From NCBI RefSeq assembly GCF_013031355.1, contig NZ_WPZO01000007.1, forward strand, positions 62,001 to 126,000: a DNA stretch of 64,000 bases, read 5' to 3'. The notes under the pieces were generated by a model. That model saw only the letters and a list, made by a program, of their open reading frames with translations. It did not search any database and was not told where the DNA came from. Shown here piece after piece: positions 25,159 to 33,720 of the stretch. The stretch comes from Ruegeria arenilitoris (GTDB lineage Bacteria > Pseudomonadota > Alphaproteobacteria > Rhodobacterales > Rhodobacteraceae). The position numbers were made by a program, and so were the translations under genes. How positions within the stretch are numbered: the stretch's first letter is position 1; every line of letters begins with the position of its first letter.

Positions 25159-27342
25159 TTAGTTTCCAGCCGTCACCGACCCAATCGACCAGAACATCGT
25201 CTCGCCCGAGGCATCGTCGACGCCGTCATTGTCGGTCATCACGAACGCCTCACCCGAGGGCAGGATGGCCAGACCTTCGATCTTGTCCAGAACGTAACCG
25301 CCGGTCGAGGTCAGGTCGGGCAGCAGGTCGCGGACCTCTTGCTTGCTGACCACGGGCAGGGGACCACCCAGTGGGGCCGGAGTCATCTCGGACAGCGGAA
25401 TGCGGTAGATCTTCTTGGTCACCGCGCGATGGTCATGCTGGTTGTCGCGTTCGATGACGTAGACGTAATCACCAAAGGCCACGATTTCCGACAGGCCGAC
25501 CCAGCCTTTTTCCGGGTCTGCCTTGGGATAGTGCACGGCGCCCCATTCCTTGGTGTCCAGGTCGTAGGCGACCAGTTTCACGTGGTTCTTCGGGTCGTCT
25601 TTCCATTCGCGCTGAACGGCCATCCACAGGGTGTCGCCAACCTTGGTGATGCCTTCGAACCCAAAGCGTTTCTCAACCGCCATCAGTTCCGGCGGCAGAC
25701 CGATCTCGCCCTTGCGATCCTTGATCTTGCCTTCAGCCGAGACGTGGTAGATCGCGTGCGGGATGACGCGGTCGGTGCGGCCTTCGGAGGCGACATAGAA
25801 ACCGCCCTTACCGTCCAGTGTGATGCCCTCAAGGTCCAACTTCTGCGCCGGGTTGCCGTCCTGGCGGTGAATGCGGATCACGTCCACGATGCGGGCGGGC
25901 TGCTGGCTGGGGTCGATCTTGAAGATCGAGGGCTGGAAGCCGTAGAAGCTGTCGTTGACCGCGTAGATCATGCCGTCTTCGTCCGCGACCAGACCGGACA
26001 GGGCACCCCATCCGATCAGTTCATCCGCACCGGCCGAGGTCAGATGCGGATAGGTGGCGGGGGCGTCCTGATATTCAAAGATCGACACGTGTGCACGCGG
26101 GCCGCCATCTTCGATCAGGTCTTTTTCATTGGCCGAGATCAGCAGGTTCCGTTCCGGGATCGCCACATAGCCTTCCGGGCCAACGCCCGAAGGCAACAGC
26201 TGTTTCAGAACCGGGTTGGCCGGATCGGTGGCGTCATAGACACCCACGACCGAGGCGCGCTCGGCCCCGACAAAGATCATCGGCGTGCCGCCAAAGGTGG
26301 CTGCGGTCACGCTTTCGGGCTCAACGCCTTTGCTGTCCGAGCGTTTGTCGGGGTAGTGGCCGATCTGGATGATGGCTTTCTCGAACTCGGTGCCGTTTTC
26401 GTAAACAACCGTCCCGTCCTTGTGGAAGATCGTCCAGCCGCGCGAACCGCCCTCATAGTCGCCTTCGTTGGCGGTGGCGAAATGGTTGTCGTCGATCCAT
26501 TTCACCGCGTCCGGCTCGCGCAGGCGGCCCGGTTGGCTTTCGGTGAAGATCAGCGCGCCGCGCTCATCCGTGGCGTCGATGCCTTCCAGATCCACCGCGC
26601 CCGCCGATAAATGGCTGACTACGCTGCCGTCCTTGTCGACAACCGCAATGTGGTTGTTTTCCTGCAAGGTGACGACGGTCTCGCCCAGGCTGTTGATGTC
26701 GACGAATTCCGGCTCGGGATCGGTGGGCGCAACTTCGGCCAGACCGGTCAGCGAAGCCATCTTCATGCCCGCGCAATCCAGCGCGCCATCTTTCAGCGGC
26801 ACCAGAGCCAGTGACCCGGCGGGCAGTTGCGGGATGATGCCATCATTCAGGTCTTCGTCACGCTCGTTCTCGATCGCAACGGCGACAAAGCTGCCATCCG
26901 GGGCGATGGCGACGCTGTCAGGCTGGCCGCCCAGATCGCAAGCACCGGTTTCAGCCTTGCCCGAAATATCGACCGAGATCAGCTTGCCGGACGGCGCGGT
27001 ATAGCTTTCCGATGTGTTCACACCCACAAAAGCCGTCGCGCCGACGATGCCCACGGATGTCGGCTCACCGCCCACGTCCATTGCGCCTAAAGGTGCCGGG
27101 TTTGCGGGGTCGGTGATGTCGACCATACCAATCACGCCCTGTGGGCTGTCGGTGTAAACCAGCGTCATGCCATCCGCGGTCGCCGCAATGATCTCGGGCG
27201 AGGTCTCACGGGTGGTATCCGCCCCGTCGGCCATGTTCTTAACGACCGGGAAAGACGCAATTCGGTTGAAATTCATCTCTGCCACAGCCTGACCGGCGGT
27301 CAGGGCAAGGGCAGATGTCAGGCAGGCAAAGCGCAATGACAT
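25159..27342 (-). CDS. Secreted two-propeller protein with phytase-type esterase domain
   Basis: 727 residues with signal peptide MSLRFACLTSALALTAGQAVA. The N-terminal half (about 25-430) has repeated blades such as VDITDPANPAPLGAMDVGGEPTSVG and YDATDPANPVLKQLLPSG, like the choice-of-anchor I/LVIVD propeller. The C-terminal half (about 440-727) matches the esterase-like domain of phytase (DLEGITLDGKGGFYVASEGR, FGFEGITKVGDTLWMAVQ, KIEGLAILPSGEAFVMTDND). Probably a periplasmic or extracellular phosphoester- or metal-binding protein; no enzyme activity can be asserted. The upstream region holds a candidate Pho box. Confidence 0.8.
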   Translation of the reverse strand: MSLRFACLTSALALTAGQAVAEMNFNRIASFPVVKNMADGADTTRETSPEIIAATADGMTLVYTDSPQGVIGMVDITDPANPAPLGAMDVGGEPTSVGIVGATAFVGVNTSESYTAPSGKLISVDISGKAETGACDLGGQPDSVAIAPDGSFVAVAIENERDEDLNDGIIPQLPAGSLALVPLKDGALDCAGMKMASLTGLAEVAPTDPEPEFVDINSLGETVVTLQENNHIAVVDKDGSVVSHLSAGAVDLEGIDATDERGALIFTESQPGRLREPDAVKWIDDNHFATANEGDYEGGSRGWTIFHKDGTVVYENGTEFEKAIIQIGHYPDKRSDSKGVEPESVTAATFGGTPMIFVGAERASVVGVYDATDPANPVLKQLLPSGVGPEGYVAIPERNLLISANEKDLIEDGGPRAHVSIFEYQDAPATYPHLTSAGADELIGWGALSGLVADEDGMIYAVNDSFYGFQPSIFKIDPSQQPARIVDVIRIHRQDGNPAQKLDLEGITLDGKGGFYVASEGRTDRVIPHAIYHVSAEGKIKDRKGEIGLPPELMAVEKRFGFEGITKVGDTLWMAVQREWKDDPKNHVKLVAYDLDTKEWGAVHYPKADPEKGWVGLSEIVAFGDYVYVIERDNQHDHRAVTKKIYRIPLSEMTPAPLGGPLPVVSKQEVRDLLPDLTSTGGYVLDKIEGLAILPSGEAFVMTDNDGVDDASGETMFWSIGSVTAGN

Positions 27343-27401
27343 TGGTAGGTATCCCCCTTTACTTGGATGCGAGAGGGATGACCGTCGTTGATTGCGCTTT
27401 T

Positions 27402-27430
27402 GTGACGGATTGGATTCAGTTTGGTGACAA
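27402..27430 (-). promoter_or_regulatory. Candidate tandem Pho box
   Basis: On the minus strand three 7-mers recur every 11 bases: TTGTCAC, CTGAATC, CCGTCAC, separated by CAAA and CAAT. The outer two closely match the CTGTCAY half-site of PhoB boxes, and the spacing is exactly that of the 7-4-7 consensus. It lies about 60-90 bases before the phytase-like gene. An overlapping GCGCTT/AAGCGC inverted repeat flanks it. Confidence 0.45.
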
Positions 27431-27438
27431 GCGCATTA

Positions 27439-27467
27439 AGAACGGCCACCGCCCGAAGGCGATGGCC
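27439..27467 (-). terminator. Terminator of the succinate-semialdehyde dehydrogenase gene
   Basis: 10-bp stem ggccatcgcc / ggcggtggcc (minus strand, one wobble) with a ttcg loop, then GTTCTT. It lies nine bases after the stop codon. Confidence 0.7.
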
Positions 27468-27475
27468 GGATCGGA

Positions 27476-28951
27476 TCAGACCGACAGGCAGACGTATTTC
27501 ATCTCAAGATAGTCCTCCATGCCGTGATGGCTGCCTTCGCGGCCCAGGCCGGATTGCTTGACGCCGCCGAACGGCCCAAGCTCGGTCGAGATGATGCCGG
27601 TGTTCACGCCAACGATGCCATATTCCAGCGCCTCGGCCACTTTGTAGACGCGGCTCAGATCCTTGGCATAGAAGTAGGAGGCCAGGCCAAAGATCGTGTC
27701 GTTGGCCATGGCGATCACGTCATCCTCGTCCTCGAACTTGAACAGCGGGGCCAGCGGGCCAAAGGTTTCGTCCTGCGCGACCATCATGTCCTGAGTCACA
27801 CCTGTCACGATGGTCGGCTGGAAGAAGGTTCCGCCCAGATCATGGGGCAGACCGCCGGTCAGAACCGCCCCTCCTTTGTCGGTGACGTCCTTGATATGCT
27901 CTTCAACTTTGGCGACCGCATCGGCGTTGATCAGCGGACCGGTCGTGGTGCCCGAGGTCAGGCCGTCGCCGACCTTCAACGCTTCGACCGCGGCTTTCAG
28001 CTTGGCGGCGAATGCGTCATACACCCCGGCCTGAACATAGATGCGGTTGGCGCAGACGCAGGTTTGGCCGTTGTTGCGGAACTTGCACAGCATCGCACCT
28101 TCGACAGCGGCATCCAGATCGGCGTCGTCGAATACAATGAACGGCGCGTTGCCGCCCAGCTCCATCGAGCATTTCATCACCTGCTCTGCCGCTTGCCGCA
28201 GCAGAATGCGCCCCACTTCGGTCGAGCCGGTAAAGGTCAGCTTGCGCACGCCGGGGTTTTCGCAGAACTCCTTGCCGATCTCGCTGGCCTGCGAGGACGG
28301 CACCACATTGAACACACCCGCAGGTACACCGGCCTGCTCGGCCAGTGCCGCCAGAACCAGAGCCGACAGTGGTGTTTCAGCCGCCGGGCGCGCGACAAAG
28401 GCACAACCTGCGGCCAGAGCGGGCCCAGCCTTGCGGGTGATCATCGCGTTGGGAAAGTTCCACGGCGTAATCGATGCCGCCACCCCGATGGGCTGTTTCA
28501 ACACCATGATCCGCTTGTCGCGTTGGTGGCCGGGAATGGTCTCGCCATAGACCCGCTTGGCCTCTTCGCCGAAGAACTCGATGAAGGACGCGCCATAACC
28601 GATCTCGCCAACGGCTTCGGCCAGCGGTTTGCCCTGTTCGGCGGTCAGGATCTTGCCCAAGTCCTCGGCGTTTTCCATCATCAGGTCGTACCAGCGGCGC
28701 AGAATCACGGCACGTTCCTTGCCGGTCAGCTTGGCCCATTCCTTTTGTGCCACTTCGGCCTGAGCAATGGCCCCCGCCACTTGCGCCCGGCTGACATCGG
28801 CGACCTCGGCCACCACATCACCGCGGGCCGGGTTGGTCACGGCAAAGGTGCCGTTGTCGCCATCCACCCACTGGCCGCCGATATAGGCTTTGGTCACCAG
28901 CAGATCGGGGTTTTTCAGGATCGATTTCAGGTCGGTTGTTGCATCCAGCAT
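27476..28951 (-). CDS. gabD: NAD(P)-dependent succinate-semialdehyde dehydrogenase
   Basis: 491-residue aldehyde dehydrogenase. ATG 28951 follows GGAGG and starts MLDATTDLKSILKNPDLLVTKAYIGGQWVDG. Family motifs: PWNFPNAMITRKAGPALAAGC (cofactor cleft), LTFTGSTEVGRILLRQAA, MELGGNAPFIVFDDADLD (general base Glu) and GQTCVCANRIYVQ (nucleophilic Cys). The C-terminal GREGSHHGMEDYLEMKYVCL is typical of GabD-type enzymes of the GABA shunt. A related semialdehyde could be the substrate. Monocistronic by appearance. Confidence 0.9.
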   Translation of the reverse strand: MLDATTDLKSILKNPDLLVTKAYIGGQWVDGDNGTFAVTNPARGDVVAEVADVSRAQVAGAIAQAEVAQKEWAKLTGKERAVILRRWYDLMMENAEDLGKILTAEQGKPLAEAVGEIGYGASFIEFFGEEAKRVYGETIPGHQRDKRIMVLKQPIGVAASITPWNFPNAMITRKAGPALAAGCAFVARPAAETPLSALVLAALAEQAGVPAGVFNVVPSSQASEIGKEFCENPGVRKLTFTGSTEVGRILLRQAAEQVMKCSMELGGNAPFIVFDDADLDAAVEGAMLCKFRNNGQTCVCANRIYVQAGVYDAFAAKLKAAVEALKVGDGLTSGTTTGPLINADAVAKVEEHIKDVTDKGGAVLTGGLPHDLGGTFFQPTIVTGVTQDMMVAQDETFGPLAPLFKFEDEDDVIAMANDTIFGLASYFYAKDLSRVYKVAEALEYGIVGVNTGIISTELGPFGGVKQSGLGREGSHHGMEDYLEMKYVCLSV

Positions 28952-29224
28952 GGGTCGGCCTCCGGCAGGAATTTGGTTCACGCGCACCCAATCAGGTGGG
29001 GTCCGAATTGTCTATGTCCACTGTGCCCTGCGGATCAATCCAGATTTGATCAAAAGTTCGGTTTTTGCGGAAGCCCAACAGATCGCAAACGGCGGCATCA
29101 TGGCGCTATCTTTTTCGTGATGAGTTTGCCAAAGTCTGGATGATTTTTGGGCCCGAGGGGATGTAAAGCATCGTAACATTCCCTATCTTATTGGGTAAAT
29201 AAACAAAAAAAAGGGATAGTGCAG

Positions 29225-30304
29225 ATGTCGAACCATCAATTTGACGCCTTGATCGAAGAAACTCAGACAAAAGTCCGCGAAAGCCAGTCGCAGATTGAAA
29301 GCCTGACCTCGCGGATTGACGCCGCGCGGGCCAAGATTGGCACCGCCGAGGCGGATATCGACATCGAAAATGCCACGCTTGAGGACGTGCACGCCCATAC
29401 TGAGGTGATGAACGCCAATATCGCCGAGCTGATCATGGGGCTGGACGATGTCACCAACGCGTTTTCCAAGGATTTCGACGAGATGCGCTCGAAAACCGGG
29501 TGGGAGAGCTTTGTTGGCATCTTCTCGCGCGGGAAATCGGAATCGATGCGGCAGGAGCGGATGCGCACCGCCAATATCGATGACAAGCTGCAGGACCTGA
29601 TCGCCAAATCCGACGTGATCGTGAAGCTGCTGGAAGGCCAGTTGTCCGTGCTGGAAGAGCAGCGGGTGAAGGTCGAGGACAACCTGACCGGCACTCTGGA
29701 CGACCGTGAGGCCACCGTGGCCGAGCTGGAAGCGCTGCGGACCGAGATTCAGGGCATGGACCCGGCCATCATCACGCTGGAAAACAAAATCGGCGTTGAA
29801 CAGGACGCCGCCGCGCGCACCCAGCTTGAGACCGAACTGGCCGAGCTGAACAAGCAATACAACGCCAAGGTTCAGGAAGAGCAGGTCAAGCTGGCCAAGT
29901 CGCAAACGCTTGAGCGCTATATCGAAAAGGGCAAGACCTGGGTCGATTCGCTACAGAACCAGGCCGCGACGCAGATGGTGCTGATCAACAAGCTGCAGAC
30001 AGACACGCAACAGCGCGTTGTGCTGTACGATGCCCTGACCAAATCGCTGAAAACCGCGCAGCAACAGGACGTGGCCCACCGCATCAACGAGATCGGCGTG
30101 CAGACCGACCAAGAGGCGCAGACGGCAATGGCCGCCATCGGCACCGCGACCAACCAGAAGATGGCCGACATGCTTGAGGCGCATGAGGACCACATGGTCT
30201 TTGCCCGCGACGTGCTGGAGAAAAAGGCCAAGGCCGACGAACGCTTTGCCCGCCGATTCGCGTCGATTGTCGAGAAGCATGATAAGAATTTGTATGGTGG
30301 GTGA
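29225..30304 (+). CDS. Long coiled-coil protein opening an uncharacterised operon
   Basis: 359 residues, soluble, almost entirely helical with heptad-like charge (DALIEETQTKVRESQSQIESL; LEEQRVKVEDNLTGTLDDRE; LETELAELNKQYNAKVQEEQ). The C-terminal part (about 230-310) with QAATQMVLINKLQTDTQQRVVLYDALTK vaguely recalls TelA/KlaA tellurite-resistance proteins, but I cannot claim homology. No signal peptide or membrane helix. The start is the ATG at 29225 with AAGGGA upstream; a GTG at 29219 is possible. First gene of the 29.2-36.9 kb operon; its TGA overlaps the next ATG (TGATG). Confidence 0.7.
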   Translation: MSNHQFDALIEETQTKVRESQSQIESLTSRIDAARAKIGTAEADIDIENATLEDVHAHTEVMNANIAELIMGLDDVTNAFSKDFDEMRSKTGWESFVGIFSRGKSESMRQERMRTANIDDKLQDLIAKSDVIVKLLEGQLSVLEEQRVKVEDNLTGTLDDREATVAELEALRTEIQGMDPAIITLENKIGVEQDAAARTQLETELAELNKQYNAKVQEEQVKLAKSQTLERYIEKGKTWVDSLQNQAATQMVLINKLQTDTQQRVVLYDALTKSLKTAQQQDVAHRINEIGVQTDQEAQTAMAAIGTATNQKMADMLEAHEDHMVFARDVLEKKAKADERFARRFASIVEKHDKNLYGG

Positions 30305-30642
30305 TGCTCTTTGGATATGTGAAGGACCACCGGCCCATCAAAATCAAGAGTGTCAAAGAACTGCAGCCGGGATTTAAACCTAAGTGGTTCCGAATTTGCA
30401 TTGGGCTGTTCGCGGTAGTGGCGGTATTCGCAATATTGGCGCTTGTTGGAGTGCTTTCTGGCGCAAAATGGGTGGCTTCGATTGCCGGGCTAGGAGGTTT
30501 CGTCACGTACTGCGTGATGATTGCAGTCGTATTTTTCCCAAAGGTTGTCAGATTTCTGGGATATTGGTGGCCGCAGCTTGAGCTCAAAGCTTCCAACATA
30601 ATTTGTTGGCTAGAACATGACTTGGATTGGAGGTTCTACTAG
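30304..30642 (+). CDS. Small two-helix membrane protein (probable guest gene)
   Basis: 112 residues with two hydrophobic helices (about 32-56 and 60-85) and an aromatic C-terminus (YWWPQLELKA..ICWLEHDLDWRFY). No family recognised. G+C is about half (29 of 60 bases in 30541-30600) against 39-47 of 60 in neighbouring operon genes, so it looks acquired. It sits exactly at a gene junction: its ATG overlaps the upstream stop (TGATG), and its TAG overlaps the downstream GTG (TAGTG). Could be a toxin-like or effector membrane protein; this is inference. Confidence 0.6.
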   Translation: MLFGYVKDHRPIKIKSVKELQPGFKPKWFRICIGLFAVVAVFAILALVGVLSGAKWVASIAGLGGFVTYCVMIAVVFFPKVVRFLGYWWPQLELKASNIICWLEHDLDWRFY

Positions 30643-31760
30643 TGACCAACCCCACCCAAGACCATGTCGGCCTGACCGACACCTTCGCCTCGCGCCGTTA
30701 TTTCCGCAAATTCGAGGTGATCACCGTCCACCTCCTGCGCGTGGCCGCGACGATGGAGGCCGAGGGCGCGATCTCGAAACAAGAGGTGCGGATCGTATCG
30801 CGCTACCTTTCGGGGCTGCTTTACACCTTCCGCGCGCTCAGCATGAAATATCTGCTGGTCGGGCGCGATACCGGGCGGTTCTTTGGCAGCCTCGCCATGG
30901 ACAAACGCGACAGCGGCTTTCCGGTGGCAGCCGAGTTGCTGACCATGGCCAATGACGCGCAGCAGGCGCAGGTGCATCTGGCGAATATGCCCTCGGAAGA
31001 CGACCTGAAAACAGACATGGTGCGGACGATCATTGGTGATCAGGCAATCCCCACCAAGCTGCAATTTGCGCTGTCTCAAAGGCTCTATTACGAGGAATTG
31101 CTGAAAGGTCAGCTGTTTTGGGTCCGCAACGATCCCGAATGCCACTGGATCGGGAATGAGGGGGATCGGCGCAGGTTCATGATCCACTGGGCAGTCTATG
31201 ACAGCCAGATCAACCTGCCGGTCATCTACCTGATGCAGTTGGAAGACAGCGGCAAAACTGCCCTGCCCAAGGATCAGCGCCGCTGGCCCGAGGTGCAGGC
31301 GCATCTGATGGCGCAGTCTCTGGGCGGGTTGAAACTGGTGACCATCGCCAAGGGGTTCGATCAGGATTTCGACGACCTGCACCCCAAACACCTGCGCCGC
31401 ATCCATGTGGGCCCGATGTATTCCTCGGCCTATACCGAGCAATCCGGTCCTTTGCGGCAAGTGTTGGAGGACGCGCAGGCGCCCGAAGGTCAGGACTGGG
31501 CGCTGGCCTGGACCACCGAAGAGCTGGAAAGCGAAGAGGTGATCGAGGAACGCGCCGGGTGGTTTTCGACCGTCGAGCGCGAAGTGTTCGCTTTGGACCC
31601 GTTCGGCGGGCAGGGGGCCGAGACCGGGGCCACCCGCACCCAACGGTCGATCATCCTGCCCCAGCGCCCGTTTCAGGTGCTGGCCGAACGCAACCCGCCG
31701 GGGTTCGCCGATGTGCGCAAGTTCGTCGTCAGCAAGACCGGGCAGGTGTTGAGATATTGA
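30642..31760 (+). CDS. 372-residue protein of unknown function
   Basis: Starts at a GTG (MTNPTQDHVGLTDTFASRRYFRKFEVITVHLLRVAATMEAEGAISKQEV) with GGAGG eight bases upstream; the GTG overlaps the stop of the small membrane gene. The N-terminal half is helical (about 1-160). The middle has mixed helices and strands (LPVIYLMQLEDSGK). The C-terminus ends in VRKFVVSKTGQVLRY. No Walker motif, signal peptide or membrane segment is visible, and no family is recognised. It precedes the ATPase gene by 22 bases. Confidence 0.65.
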   Translation: MTNPTQDHVGLTDTFASRRYFRKFEVITVHLLRVAATMEAEGAISKQEVRIVSRYLSGLLYTFRALSMKYLLVGRDTGRFFGSLAMDKRDSGFPVAAELLTMANDAQQAQVHLANMPSEDDLKTDMVRTIIGDQAIPTKLQFALSQRLYYEELLKGQLFWVRNDPECHWIGNEGDRRRFMIHWAVYDSQINLPVIYLMQLEDSGKTALPKDQRRWPEVQAHLMAQSLGGLKLVTIAKGFDQDFDDLHPKHLRRIHVGPMYSSAYTEQSGPLRQVLEDAQAPEGQDWALAWTTEELESEEVIEERAGWFSTVEREVFALDPFGGQGAETGATRTQRSIILPQRPFQVLAERNPPGFADVRKFVVSKTGQVLRY

Positions 31761-31782
31761 AGACAGCAAAGGCGATTTTGAA

Positions 31783-33720
31783 ATGAGTTTGACGTCAGAT
31801 CAGATGGAATTGCGTGAAGACGATATTCGTAAGCACTATCCGGCGGCGACCGCCTTGCTGAACGGGTTCGAGCACGCGCCAAGGATCGCCAAACCTGTTG
31901 AAGCCGCCGTTGAACGGTCGCCGGGGGTGTCGACTGGGCGGCGCTTCCGGTCCACGACGCCGGGGCTGGTGACACGGCGCACCGTGCGCGCAGATGGCGT
32001 GCACCTGGTCGAACGGATTGAGGCCTCGGATGATGGCGATACGTTGGTTTCACCGCCCCAGGCCACCACGCAGCAAGCCCTTCGGCGTGCCATCGCCATC
32101 GCTCTGGCCGTTGCTGATGCTTATGCGGAACAGACCCCGCTGGCCGATCTCAAACGTGCCAATCTGGCCGGGGACTTACCTGCCGCCCGCAAGACCGAAT
32201 TCTCGGAACTGCTGACGGCTGAGGCTCTGATCACGCTACACACGTTCGGCAACGCACTGGCTTACCTGATGTCCTCGCATCTGGGCGAGACCACCGTCGA
32301 TATCGGTGAGATCGAAGAAGTTCTGACCGACAACGGCCAACTCGCCCTGCATGGCGCGCTGTGGGAGCTGGACCAGACGTTGGCCAAACACGCCCCCGAC
32401 GACGCGCATCTGATCGCCGCCACCAGCGCCTATGCCGAGCAACTGATGGAGAAGGCCGCCCTGCGTGCTCAGTCCGCAGGCCATCTGGCCCCGTTTCAGA
32501 AAGCCGCCTGGCATATCGAGGCCGACGACCTGACGATCCGTGGGTTTGAGCCGGCCTCAAATGCCAAGTCCACCACCCTGACCATGACGTTCAAGAAACC
32601 GAACGAAGTGGTCGGCAACCATATTGCCAAGTATCAGGCCATGAAGCTGGCCAAGATGATGATGGCCTATGACTTCGACCGTCGCCTGAATCCGTTTGCC
32701 GAACTCGGCGGGTTCATCTTCACCTTCATGGGCGACGGCAAGCCGGGGACCGGCAAGACCACCCTGATCCAGATGATGGCCGGGCTGATCAACGACTATT
32801 GTCAGAACGCGGGCTATCCGTTCCGCTATCAGAACCTGAGCACCGACAATATCGACAGCTATCAGGGCAAGTCTGGTCAGAACGCCAAGGCCTTTATCAA
32901 CACGATCGTCGACCCCTCGGTCATCGGCTTCGGCACCATCGACGATATCGATCAACTGGCGGGCAAACGCGGCGACCGGCAGTCCTCGGCCGGGCAGTTG
33001 GAAATTACCGCCGTTCTGATGGAGAGCTTTGCGGGCGCCAACACCGTCGTGCGCGGCAACTGCACCTTTGGCATGTTCTCGAACTACCCCGAGAATGTGG
33101 ACGACGCCCTGCGCCAGCGGGCGGGTGCGCGGTTCCTGGTGGACGGGCCGCAGACGCGCGAGGATTACATCGACATCCTGCATCTGCTGATGGGCCGCAA
33201 CCACGATATCCCTCTGGGCGAGCACGACGCCTATGCCGCGCAAGAGATCAAGAAGGCCGTCGCCGCCAGTTTCGAAAGTCATTCCCGCCCGCATGAGGAC
33301 GCCTTGCTGCAGGTCTATGACCGGGTCTCCGGCGATATCGGTCAGATGGACACGATTGCCAAGCTGGGCACCTATCTCAAGGCGATCCAGCAGGCGGATG
33401 AGCGGTTCACCGGCCGCGCGATCAAGAACATCACCGACGCGGTCAAGGTCCGCGCGATGGATTTCGAGCTGCCCGACGAGTGGATGGAGAACCCCGACCT
33501 GTTCCTGTTCCGCGACTACGACACCAAGAAAGCGATGATTGAGGACCTGCGCCAGCCGATCACGGTCGAGATGGTGTTGCAAGAGATCAACCGCTACGCC
33601 GACAGCGAGTTCCGCTATGCCGACAAAAGCGACGAGGTCGCCATCGAAAACGCCGTGCGTGAGATGGGCCGGATGGAAGAGGCCAAGCGGCGGTATATTG
33701 AAGGAAAGAACATTGGATAG
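31783..33720 (+). CDS. Classical AAA ATPase of an uncharacterised operon
   Basis: 645 residues. About 280 N-terminal residues without known motifs are followed by an AAA core: Walker A GDGKPGTGKTT (317-327, Lys325), Walker B region IGFGTIDDIDQL (Asp387/Asp388, no Glu in the usual place), and a second region of homology reading SNYPENVDDALRQRAGARF (sensor Asn434, arginines 446/450) as in classical AAA proteins. A 130-residue helical C-terminus follows. It probably remodels a protein or complex, perhaps with the coiled-coil and 372-residue proteins. The 3' end abuts the Mrr gene. Confidence 0.8.
   Translation: MSLTSDQMELREDDIRKHYPAATALLNGFEHAPRIAKPVEAAVERSPGVSTGRRFRSTTPGLVTRRTVRADGVHLVERIEASDDGDTLVSPPQATTQQALRRAIAIALAVADAYAEQTPLADLKRANLAGDLPAARKTEFSELLTAEALITLHTFGNALAYLMSSHLGETTVDIGEIEEVLTDNGQLALHGALWELDQTLAKHAPDDAHLIAATSAYAEQLMEKAALRAQSAGHLAPFQKAAWHIEADDLTIRGFEPASNAKSTTLTMTFKKPNEVVGNHIAKYQAMKLAKMMMAYDFDRRLNPFAELGGFIFTFMGDGKPGTGKTTLIQMMAGLINDYCQNAGYPFRYQNLSTDNIDSYQGKSGQNAKAFINTIVDPSVIGFGTIDDIDQLAGKRGDRQSSAGQLEITAVLMESFAGANTVVRGNCTFGMFSNYPENVDDALRQRAGARFLVDGPQTREDYIDILHLLMGRNHDIPLGEHDAYAAQEIKKAVAASFESHSRPHEDALLQVYDRVSGDIGQMDTIAKLGTYLKAIQQADERFTGRAIKNITDAVKVRAMDFELPDEWMENPDLFLFRDYDTKKAMIEDLRQPITVEMVLQEINRYADSEFRYADKSDEVAIENAVREMGRMEEAKRRYIEGKNIG

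Noticed and set aside
28952..29224. Regulatory RNA or small gene before the AAA operon
   Set aside because: Only an AT-richer end with poly-A before the first gene was seen; no ORF, hairpin or RNA family was recognisable.
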